This document shows, one piece after another, positions 8,804-16,468 of a stretch of DNA of 36,861 bases. Source of the DNA: an uncultured Bacteroidales bacterium (lineage in GTDB: Bacteria > Bacteroidota > Bacteroidia > Bacteroidales > Paludibacteraceae); the NCBI GenBank assembly GCA_902798015.1, contig CADBVL010000021.1, positions 1 through 36,861 of the forward strand, written 5' to 3'. How positions within the stretch are numbered: position 1 is the stretch's first letter; each line of letters begins with the position of its first letter. Both the position numbers and the translations under genes were made by a program. Below the pieces are notes generated by a model. The model was not told the DNA's origin and made no database searches. It was given only the letters and a program-made list of their open reading frames with translations.

Positions 8804-9427
8804 ATGCCCCATCTACCCATCTACATCTTTGACCTCGGCGGAGTGCTCATCCGCCTCGATGTCGGCCGCTGTATGCGGGCGTTCGAGGCGCTGATGGGCG
8901 AGGAGAACATGCGCGCCGTCTTGGGTATGGACAGCAACGGAGAAGGCATCAAAGCCGTCAGCGTGGCGAGCAGACAACTCATGGCGGATTTCGAGCGCGG
9001 ACTGATCTCGCCTGATGACTTCCTCTCGCAGGTTCAGGCTTTCTGCCATCCCGGCACTACCCGCCGGCAGATCACAGACGCTTGGATGGCGATGCTGGAC
9101 GACCTGCCGCAAGAACGACTCGAGGTCGTGGACCGGCTGCGCGCGGCGGGACATAAGGTCTATCTGCTCAGCAACGGCAATGACCTCCATTTCGACTTCA
9201 TCAACCGCACCTATGGCCTCGAACGCCATTTCGACCGCCTCTTCCTCTCGCAGAAGATGCACATGGCCAAGCCCGAACCGGAGATCTTCCGCGCCGTGGA
9301 CGAAGCCGTCCGCCAACCCGACAGCCGGATCATCTTCATCGACGATATCGCCGTCAACCGCCTCGCCGCCGAGCAGACCGTCTCCTGGTCCACCCTCAGC
9401 TGCATAGACGAAATCCCCAACCTGTAA
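8804..9427 (+). CDS. HAD-superfamily phosphatase, YihX-like
   Basis: The protein has the four HAD motifs: IYIFDLGGVLI (nucleophile Asp), LLSNGND (motif II), KPEPEIF (motif III Lys), and IFIDDIAVN (motif IV acids). A helical cap follows motif I. The 207-residue length and DLGGVL wording fit the YihX-like, sugar-phosphate phosphatase side of the family; the true substrate cannot be read from sequence. It is GC-rich like the core genes and unlike the AT-rich NTPase gene five bases upstream, so it probably predates the insertion and now depends on read-through or on a promoter inside the NTPase gene. Confidence 0.85.
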   Translation: MPHLPIYIFDLGGVLIRLDVGRCMRAFEALMGEENMRAVLGMDSNGEGIKAVSVASRQLMADFERGLISPDDFLSQVQAFCHPGTTRRQITDAWMAMLDDLPQERLEVVDRLRAAGHKVYLLSNGNDLHFDFINRTYGLERHFDRLFLSQKMHMAKPEPEIFRAVDEAVRQPDSRIIFIDDIAVNRLAAEQTVSWSTLSCIDEIPNL

Positions 9428-9448
9428 CAGTCTTTCATGCTTTCAAAC

Positions 9449-9492
9449 ACGAACTATACACGAATTATTGACGAATTATACACGAACTATTA
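9449..9492. repeat. four tandem 11-bp repeats
   Basis: Copies at 9449-9459, 9460-9470, 9471-9481 and 9482-9492 follow the pattern ACGAAYTATWN. They fill the gap between the HAD gene and the small gene at 9506. The 11-bp period is close to one helical turn, so a protein could bind all four on one face; replication slippage is the simpler explanation. Confidence 0.85.
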
Positions 9493-9505
9493 AGATAACA
9501 GCAGT

Positions 9506-9886
9506 ATGGCCAAGGTAGAACTTACAACCCCTTTCGATGAGATGTCTGGTAAACTTTCATCTAACGAACGTATCGTGATGCGTACTCGCTACGGACGCAC
9601 GGAAGCTTATGCTTACCGGCATCCATATACGGGACCCATTTCCGAGAATCGAAAACCCGTCATCCACGCCTTCTCGGAAGCCGTCAAGCAATGTAAGACC
9701 GAGATGTCCGATCCTGAACGGCTTGCCTATTGGAAAGAACGGTATATACAGTACAATAAACTTGCTAAACGCAACCCGGCGAAAGCCAACCTCCAATTCA
9801 TCGGCACCAACACGGACAAGTACTACCTCACACTCCGGGGCTTCATCATCGCCTCCCTTTGCGTCCAAATCAGAGCACAACAATAA
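9506..9886 (+). CDS. small basic protein, paralogue of 17137 and 17476 products
   Basis: The product has 126 residues and no known function. It begins MAKVELTTPFDEMSGKLSS and has a C-terminal stretch with LTLRGFIIASLC. Two other proteins in this window start the same way (MAKIEPMTHIDSMKGKYAK and MAHVEWSAGIDSVSGALAK), have similar size and basic character, and end with a comparable KTLRGY or KTLTKY stretch. The shared pattern supports a real gene family. There is no signal peptide or membrane segment. It stands alone, after an 11-bp tandem repeat and before a 20-bp repeat and a promoter. Short phage-associated proteins in Bacteroidales sometimes start similarly, but I cannot assign it. Confidence 0.7.
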   Translation: MAKVELTTPFDEMSGKLSSNERIVMRTRYGRTEAYAYRHPYTGPISENRKPVIHAFSEAVKQCKTEMSDPERLAYWKERYIQYNKLAKRNPAKANLQFIGTNTDKYYLTLRGFIIASLCVQIRAQQ

Positions 9887-9920
9887 AAATCCCGCTTCGG
9901 CCCATCCCTGTCTATCCCTA

Positions 9921-9954
9921 CCTAAACATGCCTACCCCTGCCTAAACATGCCTA
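9921..9954. repeat. 20-bp-period direct repeat
   Basis: CCTAAACATGCCTA occurs at 9921-9934 and again at 9941-9954, with a weaker relative just upstream (TGTCTATCCCTA). It lies in the short gap between the 9506 gene and the promoter of the folded RNA. Confidence 0.7.
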
Positions 9955-9969
9955 TTTTTTTCAAATATA

Positions 9970-10001
9970 TTTGCGTATCTCAAAAAAAAGTACTACCTTT
10001 G
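9970..10001 (+). promoter_or_regulatory. Bacteroidetes promoter of the folded RNA
   Basis: TTTG at 9970-9973 and TACCTTTG at 9994-10001, spacer 20 bases, a near-perfect match to the Bacteroidetes consensus. Predicted start about 10008, more than 270 bases before the next ATG. Confidence 0.85.
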
Positions 10002-10007
10002 CAGCCG

Positions 10008-10214
10008 ATACCGTCAGATCTTAGACGTTAAATGGGATGACATATTGATTATTAATTAGCGTTTGCTATTTATTCGGGTATTCTGAAAAATTTGGCCATT
10101 TTAAAGAACTTCTAACATCGAATAAGTTAAACGCCCACTAAGCGTGGGTGAAACTTATGTTAGATGAGGTAAGGCCAAATACCTTCAGAATAATAAGCGG
10201 ATCCCCCGCTTTTT
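10008..10214 (+). ncRNA. structured RNA with own promoter and terminator
   Basis: About 207 bases between a strong promoter and an intrinsic terminator, without a plausible ORF, fold into one long interrupted rod. The outer stem pairs 10079-10087 with 10184-10192 (nine perfect pairs), then 10090-10097 with 10173-10180 (eight perfect pairs). Inside are 10111-10116 with 10159-10164, 10122-10128 with 10152-10158, and 10132-10138 with 10144-10150, closed by a five-base loop TAAGC. A rod with internal bulges is reminiscent of 6S RNA, but I cannot confirm that. Its place just before the restriction enzyme gene also allows a leader or a defence-linked RNA. No reverse transcriptase is nearby, which argues against a retron. 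Confidence 0.65.
10195..10214 (+). terminator. intrinsic terminator of the folded RNA
   Basis: AAGCGG (10195-10200) pairs perfectly with CCGCTT (10206-10211) around a five-base loop, followed by a T run to 10214. The next gene begins at 10280. Confidence 0.7.
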
Positions 10215-10253
10215 GTATATTCTAGGTATTTGTCCCTCATCACAATCCCCTTA

Positions 10254-10279
10254 GGTAGCGAACATAAACAAACGCTACC
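10254..10279 (+). promoter_or_regulatory. hairpin abutting the start codon of the restriction gene
   Basis: GGTAGCG (10254-10260) and CGCTACC (10273-10279) are perfect inverted repeats with a 12-base A-rich loop. The right arm touches the ATG at 10280. Folded in RNA it would hide the initiation region; as DNA it could be an operator. Either would hold down expression of a toxic nuclease. Confidence 0.6.
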
Positions 10280-13200
10280 ATGAACGAATTTATCTCCACG
10301 TATATCAAGGAGATCAATCAACTGTACCAAACGGGTCTGACGACCGAGCATTCTTTCCGTCCTGCGCTGCAACGTCTCTTACACGATTGCACAGGCTGTA
10401 CTGTCATCAATGAGCAAAGTCATATTGATTGCGGTGCGCCGGATTTGACCTTGCTCAGTAAACAACTGCCGATTGCTTATATCGAAGCTAAAGACCTCGA
10501 AGACGGAGACCTCGACGGACGCAAGAAGAACAAAGAGCAGTTTGACCGCTACAAGGCTTCGTTGGACACGATTATCTTTACCGATTATCTGGATTTTCAT
10601 TTGTACGAACACGGCGAATGGCAACAATCCGTTCGTTTGGCAGAGATACAAGGCAATAAGATTCGCTTATCGGACGCAGAACGTTTTGTCTCGCTCATGG
10701 AGCATATCAAAAATGCGCGCCCGCAACGTATCACTTCGGCTTCCAAGTTGGCGCAACTGATGGCAGGAAAAGCGCGTTTGTTGCGTGACATCATCGAGCA
10801 GGCACTCATCCAAGACGGAGACACGCCAACCGAACTCCGTTGTTACATGGAGGACTTCCGTAAAACGCTTTTGCATGATATCACACCTAAGAAATTTGCG
10901 GATATCTACGCACAGACTATCGCCTATGGCATGTTTGCCGCGCGTTTGCATGACGAAAGTCCGGATGATTTCTCACGCTCCGAGGCTGCGAATCTCATCC
11001 CGAAAACCAATCCCTTCTTGCGCAAGATCTTCCAACAGATAGCCGGCTTTGACTTGGACGAACGTATCGCGTGGATTGTGGATGACCTCGTTTCCGCGTT
11101 TGCGGCTACCGATATGGAGAAGATCATGCAGGGCTTTGGGAAAGAAACACAACAGACAGATCCGATTCTCCATTTCTACGAAGATTTCTTGTTCCAATAT
11201 GACCCTGCCGCCAAGAAACAATGCGGCGTCTATTACACACCACAACCGGTGGTCGAGTTTATTGTGCGGGCTGTGGATGATATTTTGCGTACGGAGTTTA
11301 ACCTGCCTATGGGCTTGGCAGACACCTCAAAAACGGAAGTAGAGCAAGAGATACCGCAAGACCCAAGACATCGCAAAGAGAAGAAACTTGTCCATCGCGT
11401 CCAAGTCCTTGATCCGGCAACCGGTACGGGCACATTCCTTGCCGAGACCGTACGACAAATCAAACGTGATCTCGGCGGACAGATGGGCGCTTGGCCGAGT
11501 TATGTTCCGGAACATCTGCGTCCTCGGTTGTTTGGATTCGAACTGATGATGGCACCCTATACCATCGCACATATCAAACTTGATATGGAGATAGGCGTCA
11601 AGATGGATAACCGTCTTAATGTATATCTTACCAATTCGCTGGAAGAAGCCAATATGGATTCAGGTACGCTCTTTGGAGATTATCTCGCCCAAGAAGCCAA
11701 TGCCGCTTCCTCTATCAAAAAAGAAAGTCCTGTGATGATTGTCATGGGCAACCCGCCATATTCAGTTAGTAGCAACAACAAAGGCGAATGGATAAACAAA
11801 CTGCTTGACGACTACAAAAAGAACCTCAACGAGCGCAATATACAACCTCTTTCGGATGATTATATCAAGTTCGTTCGTTTGGCACAATACTATGTCGAGC
11901 GAAACGGAGAAGGTGTGTTAGCGTATATCTGCAACAACTCGTTTATTGACGGACTTATCCATCGTCAGATGCGTAGCGAACTGATGCGTGTCTTTGATAA
12001 AATCTACATCCTCGACCTGCATGGAAACACGCGCAAGAAAGAAACCGCTCCTGATGGTAGCAAGGATGAGAATGTCTTTGATATCATGCAAGGCGTAAGC
12101 ATCAATATCTTTGTCAAGAAATCCGGCAAAAGCAAAGTTCCTGCGGAAGTCCGTCACTTTGATTTGTATGGCTTGCGCGAGTATAAGTATGAGTTCTTAC
12201 GCGCAAATAATTTAGCTTCGGTAGAATGGAAGACCCTTAACCCGCAAGAACCACAATTATTCTTTGTGCCAAAAGATTTCTCTCTACAAGAAGAATACGA
12301 AAATGGATTTAAGGCTGATGAATTACTGCGAATAAATGGAAGTGGCATAAAATTTAGGAAAGATAATCTACTTGTTCATATTTCAAAGAAAGAGGTTGAA
12401 ATTATGTTACGAGATATGCAAACTCTTATGCCTAATGAAATAACGCAAAAATATAATTTCAATGAAACGACCGATTGGACAATCAATGAAAAGAGAAATT
12501 TGTTTAAATTAGATTTTAATAGCATCGAAGAAGTTAATTACCGGCCTTTTGATATTCGTTATGCATATTATCCACTTGAGCGGGTTAGCCAAATTATTGT
12601 TAGAGGAGATTCTCGACAAAAATTGATGCATCATCTATTGAATAATAATATAGGTCTCATACTAACTAGAAGTTATACTAGCAGCGCGACTTATCAGCAT
12701 GTTTTTGCTACTCAAAATATTACAGACCTACATTCTCATTCAGATCAATCCTACGTCTTCCCCCTCTACCTCTATCCGGAGGAAGGGTCTATAGACACTT
12801 CCCGCAGACCGAATTTGGATGAGAAGATTTGGGCGCAAATCAATACTGCCATCGGCAAAGAAGCTTCGCCGGAAGACATCTTCGATTATATCTATGGTGT
12901 GCTGCACTCGCCGTCTTATCGCGCGAAATATAAGGAGTTCCTGAAAGTCGATTTTCCGCGTATTCCTTACCCGAAAAATGCCGATGAATTCGAGCATTTC
13001 CGCTCTTTCGGCAATCAACTCCGCGAACTCCATTTGATGCACAATGTGCCGGATTCGCCTGTTTCTTTCCCCAATGCCGGAACAATGCAAGTGGATTATC
13101 TGCGTTGGGAGTGGAATAAAGACGATGGTTATTCGGGCAATATATGGATTAACGATACCCAATGTTTTGAGGGTGTTCCGACAGAAGCATGGGAGTTCTA

Positions 13201-13339
13201 TATAGGCGGATACCAGCCTGCACAGAAATGGCTCAAAGACCGCAAAGGTCGCACGCTATCCTTTGACGACATTGAGCACTACCGCAAAATTATCTCCGTT
13301 CTCATAGAAACGAAAGCTATCATGGAAAAGATAGGCTGA
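10280..13339 (+). CDS. helicase-less type ISP / type IIG restriction-methylation enzyme
   Basis: A single 1019-residue chain cuts and methylates DNA. The N-terminal nuclease shows a PD-(D/E)XK site: D55 in GAPDL and E69-A70-K71 in YIEAK. A helical spacer follows, then a gamma-class N6-adenine methyltransferase with QCGVYYTPQPVVEF, SAM motif DPATGTGTF (D378) and catalytic NPPY (N491). The C-terminal part matches the type ISP specificity domain, ending in YIGGYQPAQKWLKDRKGR and DIEHYRKII. Classical type ISP enzymes are about 1600 residues with a helicase between nuclease and methylase; that block is absent here, so translocation is not expected. Bases ~12300-12730, encoding the target-recognition part, are strikingly AT-rich. 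A terminator follows at 13363. The recognition site cannot be read from sequence. Confidence 0.93.
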   Translation: MNEFISTYIKEINQLYQTGLTTEHSFRPALQRLLHDCTGCTVINEQSHIDCGAPDLTLLSKQLPIAYIEAKDLEDGDLDGRKKNKEQFDRYKASLDTIIFTDYLDFHLYEHGEWQQSVRLAEIQGNKIRLSDAERFVSLMEHIKNARPQRITSASKLAQLMAGKARLLRDIIEQALIQDGDTPTELRCYMEDFRKTLLHDITPKKFADIYAQTIAYGMFAARLHDESPDDFSRSEAANLIPKTNPFLRKIFQQIAGFDLDERIAWIVDDLVSAFAATDMEKIMQGFGKETQQTDPILHFYEDFLFQYDPAAKKQCGVYYTPQPVVEFIVRAVDDILRTEFNLPMGLADTSKTEVEQEIPQDPRHRKEKKLVHRVQVLDPATGTGTFLAETVRQIKRDLGGQMGAWPSYVPEHLRPRLFGFELMMAPYTIAHIKLDMEIGVKMDNRLNVYLTNSLEEANMDSGTLFGDYLAQEANAASSIKKESPVMIVMGNPPYSVSSNNKGEWINKLLDDYKKNLNERNIQPLSDDYIKFVRLAQYYVERNGEGVLAYICNNSFIDGLIHRQMRSELMRVFDKIYILDLHGNTRKKETAPDGSKDENVFDIMQGVSINIFVKKSGKSKVPAEVRHFDLYGLREYKYEFLRANNLASVEWKTLNPQEPQLFFVPKDFSLQEEYENGFKADELLRINGSGIKFRKDNLLVHISKKEVEIMLRDMQTLMPNEITQKYNFNETTDWTINEKRNLFKLDFNSIEEVNYRPFDIRYAYYPLERVSQIIVRGDSRQKLMHHLLNNNIGLILTRSYTSSATYQHVFATQNITDLHSHSDQSYVFPLYLYPEEGSIDTSRRPNLDEKIWAQINTAIGKEASPEDIFDYIYGVLHSPSYRAKYKEFLKVDFPRIPYPKNADEFEHFRSFGNQLRELHLMHNVPDSPVSFPNAGTMQVDYLRWEWNKDDGYSGNIWINDTQCFEGVPTEAWEFYIGGYQPAQKWLKDRKGRTLSFDDIEHYRKIISVLIETKAIMEKIG

Positions 13340-13362
13340 CCCAACCGAGGAAGTAAACCAAC

Positions 13363-13398
13363 CGCGGCACTTTAATCCCAGTGCCGCGTATTTTTTTT
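13363..13398 (+). terminator. strong intrinsic terminator
   Basis: CGCGGCACT (13363-13371) pairs perfectly with AGTGCCGCG (13380-13388), followed two bases later by eight T. It ends the restriction gene transcript. Confidence 0.92.
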
Positions 13399-13540
13399 GT
13401 CCCGCCGGTCCTTTCTACATGTTGCTCCAGGCCTCCGTTTGGTGTTTTGCGTGTTTCAGCCCTAAAATATGCAAAAATTCAAACTAAAACACTATATTTT
13501 GTAGAATTTTTACAAAAATAAGCATTTTTTTTGAAAATTA

Positions 13541-13572
13541 TTTGCACAATTCAAAAATAAGTTGTAATTTTG
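13541..13572 (+). promoter_or_regulatory. Bacteroidetes promoter before the RloA-like gene
   Basis: TTTG at 13541-13544 and TAATTTTG at 13565-13572 with a 20-base spacer. The 15-base word TAGAATTTTTACAAA occurs on both sides, at 13502-13516 and 13602-13616, exactly 100 bases apart, and may be a binding site pair. The leader to the ATG at 13697 is about 118 bases and very AT-rich. Confidence 0.8.
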
Positions 13573-13696
13573 CAGCGATTTTTCAAAACAACTGCTGAAA
13601 TTAGAATTTTTACAAAGGCAAAAAAGCAAAATACACACCTTATTAAATATTTTAATATAGTAAAACAATCAAATACTAACTTAATACCCCATCATT

Positions 13697-14977
13697 ATGA
13701 ACAAAGAACCTGAGAACTTATTGTTAGCGATTGAATTGGAAAATATTTATTCCATTCGCGATACGGTGCGGATAGACTTTCGTGCCGCTAACATTAAAAC
13801 AAAACAGGCAAAAATGTTAACAGACAACGTCTTTGTCTGGAACAAACAGAAGATTCTTAAAACAATTGGACTCTTCGGACCTAATGCGGCAGGCAAATCG
13901 AATATCGTTAATGCCATCCGCTTCTTCTGCATGCTTGTCCTCGAGTGTTTACAACACAACGAAGGCACTACGTTCAACTTCCGCCCCTTCAAATTTGAAG
14001 GGTACGACCAAAAACCTTCCCGTTTCTTTATCGACTTTGTGTGTGGAGGCATAGAATATGAATATCAGTACACACTCACGCGTGATGAAATCAAAACTGA
14101 AAGCCTCTATTTTTATTCTTCAACTCATAGACGTTCGCTCATCTTCGAACGTACGGGTAACACCTACCACTATGGGACAAAGGCTCCTATTATGCGTCCT
14201 AAAGATGTAGAGGTGAATACCACACGCAAAAATTTGTTCCTCGCGAGAGCAAGTTCTATGAATCGAGAATTATTCGCGAACTTATATAAATTCTTCTTGC
14301 GCACGTTCTTGTTACATCTCAAAGATCCGCGTGAGGTATTTTCGGAAGAATATTTAGCACAAAATAAACAGCTGCTTTTGGAGTTTCTCCATTTATGTGA
14401 TAGTGACATTTGTGATATCGCCGTTCGGAACGCGACTATACAAAGCCCGTTCAAACTGGCTATTGACGATCAGCCGGTCGCTCAAGAGCCTATCCGTATT
14501 AGACAAATACTCACATTCCATAAGGCACATCCTGAGGTGGCATTCAATTTTGAAACAGAAGAGTCGGATGGTACTCGACAGTTGTTCATGCTCATACACC
14601 GTCTAATTGATGTACACAACAACGGAAAAGCACTGATATTAGATGAATTTGATAGAAGCGCCCATATCCGCATGGCAGAATTTGTGCTTAATTATATCCA
14701 CGCATCCCAGTCGTCACAGCTTCTTTATTCATCACATAATGTCCGTCTGATTGATATGAAGCATCTGCGCAAGGATCAAATTATATTCGTGGAAAAGGAT
14801 GAAAATGGAGCGACAAGCGCCAAACCCATGGTGGAATTTAAAGAATTCCGTGAGAACATGGATGCTGTTAAGGCTTACATTAATGGATATTTTGGCGCTG
14901 TTCCTAGCATAGAGACATCGGTTCCTGTACTCAAACAAATTGTTAAGAACCAGAAACAAAATGATAGCCTCGCGTAA
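13697..14977 (+). CDS. RloA/AbiL-like AAA ATPase (ABC-type, AAA_15/AAA_21)
   Basis: The 426-residue protein has the layout of defence ATPases of the RloA/AbiLi group. It opens with LLLAIELENIYSIRD, then Walker A GLFGPNAAGKSN (G61, K67), a long helical insertion, the ABC-like signature ESDGTRQLFML, Walker B ALILDEFD (D316, E317), and the H-loop LLYSSHN. These ATPases normally act with a TOPRIM or other effector encoded next door (RloB, AbiLii) and abort phage infection. Here a short unrelated-looking gene overlaps its end instead. It has its own promoter and heads a five-gene run to 16846. Family call is firm; the defence role rests on family knowledge and context. Confidence 0.85.
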   Translation: MNKEPENLLLAIELENIYSIRDTVRIDFRAANIKTKQAKMLTDNVFVWNKQKILKTIGLFGPNAAGKSNIVNAIRFFCMLVLECLQHNEGTTFNFRPFKFEGYDQKPSRFFIDFVCGGIEYEYQYTLTRDEIKTESLYFYSSTHRRSLIFERTGNTYHYGTKAPIMRPKDVEVNTTRKNLFLARASSMNRELFANLYKFFLRTFLLHLKDPREVFSEEYLAQNKQLLLEFLHLCDSDICDIAVRNATIQSPFKLAIDDQPVAQEPIRIRQILTFHKAHPEVAFNFETEESDGTRQLFMLIHRLIDVHNNGKALILDEFDRSAHIRMAEFVLNYIHASQSSQLLYSSHNVRLIDMKHLRKDQIIFVEKDENGATSAKPMVEFKEFRENMDAVKAYINGYFGAVPSIETSVPVLKQIVKNQKQNDSLA

Positions 14978-15281
14978 AATACAACCGAAGCACGAATTAA
15001 AGGTGCCATGCATCATCTTCTGCACAAGTGAAGAAGCTGCATTATTTGCTTCTATGCTCATGCGGAAGAACCGATGTAATTACCGCATTATCATAGTATC
15101 TGACAGAAATCAGATTACCACGAAATGCATCAAAAAATATCGTGCAGAGCTACAAATTTCACCGGACATCATTATCCCATTACTCATGGCGGAAAATAAC
15201 ACGCTTTACCAAATAAAATATGACAATAAAACCAAAGTTATAAAATGCTTAGATTGTATTATATATAAAATAGCAAGTTAA
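14961..15281 (+). CDS. small protein coupled to the RloA-like ATPase
   Basis: A 106-residue product if the ATG at 14961 is used, overlapping the ATPase gene by 17 bases; an in-frame TTG at 14940 is possible. Its N-terminal half, KVPCIIFCTSEEAALFASML, sits where RloB proteins begin with a hydrophobic strand, an acidic residue and a helix, but the conserved RloB acids are not evident and the length is about half of RloB. It may be a diverged or truncated effector, or an unrelated partner. No signal peptide or membrane segment. Translational coupling to the ATPase supports a functional link. Confidence 0.6.
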   Translation: MIASRKIQPKHELKVPCIIFCTSEEAALFASMLMRKNRCNYRIIIVSDRNQITTKCIKKYRAELQISPDIIIPLLMAENNTLYQIKYDNKTKVIKCLDCIIYKIAS

Positions 15282-15304
15282 ATAAATTTTAAACCAATTT
15301 AATT

Positions 15305-16021
15305 ATGAAAATTAATGTTTGTAACAACCAGAAGTTATTTGACGATGCCCAATACCTAAAATGGCATCCTATCAACTATCAGGAGAAAGAAAACCAAGCG
15401 CATAGGCGCAAAAAGTACTATCAGAATGTTAATATATCTGCTGGACTACATTTAGTGGGGAAATACGAGTTGCCGGAGGTAAGAGCCTATACTGGCGAAA
15501 TACCTGTGAATTTAACGCCTTATTCAATGAAGAATGTGGGAAATAAAAACGGCGCAGTACATTTCTACATTGATGACTATCGCTTCACGGGAATGTATAT
15601 GTGGGGACACATCTCTCAGTTCACAGAGAATGTAGCTCCATATAAGATGGTTATTGCTCCGGATTTCTCCGTCTTTCTGGATCAGTCACGAACACTCAAT
15701 CTCTTCCAACTCTACCAGAATAGAGTAGTCACGGCTTATTGGCAAAGTGTTGGTTTACAAGTCATCCCTTCTGTTAGTTGGGGGAATGCGGACTCGTTTG
15801 AATACTGTTTCGACGGGCTACCGCAAAATAGTATTTTATCTATCGGAGGATTAGGTAACTCACACCATGCGTCCATGCTAAAACTATGGGAGTATGGCGT
15901 TAAATTGACTATTGAGCGCTTACATCCTACCGCTCTAATAATATACGGAACACCTAAACAATTAAACCTACCGGTTGAAACATATTATTTTAAAGACTTT
16001 ATAAACGCTAAACTTCGTTAA
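15305..16021 (+). CDS. DUF4417 family protein
   Basis: The 238-residue product matches the DUF4417 pattern: AVHFYIDDYRFTGMYMW, VIAPDFSVFLDQ, NRVVTAYWQSVGLQVIPSVSWG, SFEYCFDGLPQNSILSIG and a final strand ALIIYGTPKQ. The family has no known function and is common in phages, conjugative elements and defence-rich regions. It starts 23 bases after the previous gene, with a good ATG, and is followed two bases later by the 16024 gene. Probably part of the same transcript as the RloA-like ATPase. Confidence 0.8.
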   Translation: MKINVCNNQKLFDDAQYLKWHPINYQEKENQAHRRKKYYQNVNISAGLHLVGKYELPEVRAYTGEIPVNLTPYSMKNVGNKNGAVHFYIDDYRFTGMYMWGHISQFTENVAPYKMVIAPDFSVFLDQSRTLNLFQLYQNRVVTAYWQSVGLQVIPSVSWGNADSFEYCFDGLPQNSILSIGGLGNSHHASMLKLWEYGVKLTIERLHPTALIIYGTPKQLNLPVETYYFKDFINAKLR

Positions 16022-16023
16022 CT

Positions 16024-16467
16024 ATGGGAGGACAAAACTATTACAAAGCCGAAGGTGGCTTTTCACAGTATCTCTATCAACATGTGGGGGATATTATAGA
16101 ATTCGATGGCATTCGTGCTAAGGTGATTGAATATGTCGGAACAAAAGATCACCATGAGGGCTTGCCATACTATAGTAATACATCCGATATGTATCTAAAG
16201 ATTGCCGATAACCAAACCTACGTAGAGAAAGCTATCGTCTATGTGGACAGACATGCTGCTTTTGAGTTTGATTGGGGACACCCGCATACTAATAAGAAGG
16301 GGAATGGACAATCCTTCGACATCGGAGTGGTTCACGTACATGAATTGGAGAGAGTCGGTAATGCTGTACGTAGAAAGCAAACAGATGCTCGGCTCATGAC
16401 GGCAGCAGAAATTAAAAAGTATGGGAAAATACTAAAAAAAGCATATCCACTAATTAAATTCAAATAG
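16024..16467 (+). CDS. uncharacterised 147-residue protein
   Basis: I do not recognise a defined family. The most distinctive part is AAFEFDWGHPHTNKKGNG followed by VVHVHELERV, rich in His and Asp, which could be a metal or catalytic site. The C-terminus is basic (Lys-rich). No signal peptide or membrane segment. It is packed between the DUF4417 gene (two bases) and the 16469 gene (one base), so the three form one cassette. Similar FDWGH wording occurs in my recollection in phage-borne proteins, but this is not checked. Confidence 0.65.
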   Translation: MGGQNYYKAEGGFSQYLYQHVGDIIEFDGIRAKVIEYVGTKDHHEGLPYYSNTSDMYLKIADNQTYVEKAIVYVDRHAAFEFDWGHPHTNKKGNGQSFDIGVVHVHELERVGNAVRRKQTDARLMTAAEIKKYGKILKKAYPLIKFK

Positions 16468-16468
16468 T

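Noticed and set aside
10008-10279. Retron msr-msd region or toxIN-type RNA
   Set aside because: No reverse transcriptase gene nearby, and no tandem RNA repeats of the ToxI kind; only a single rod-like fold is seen.
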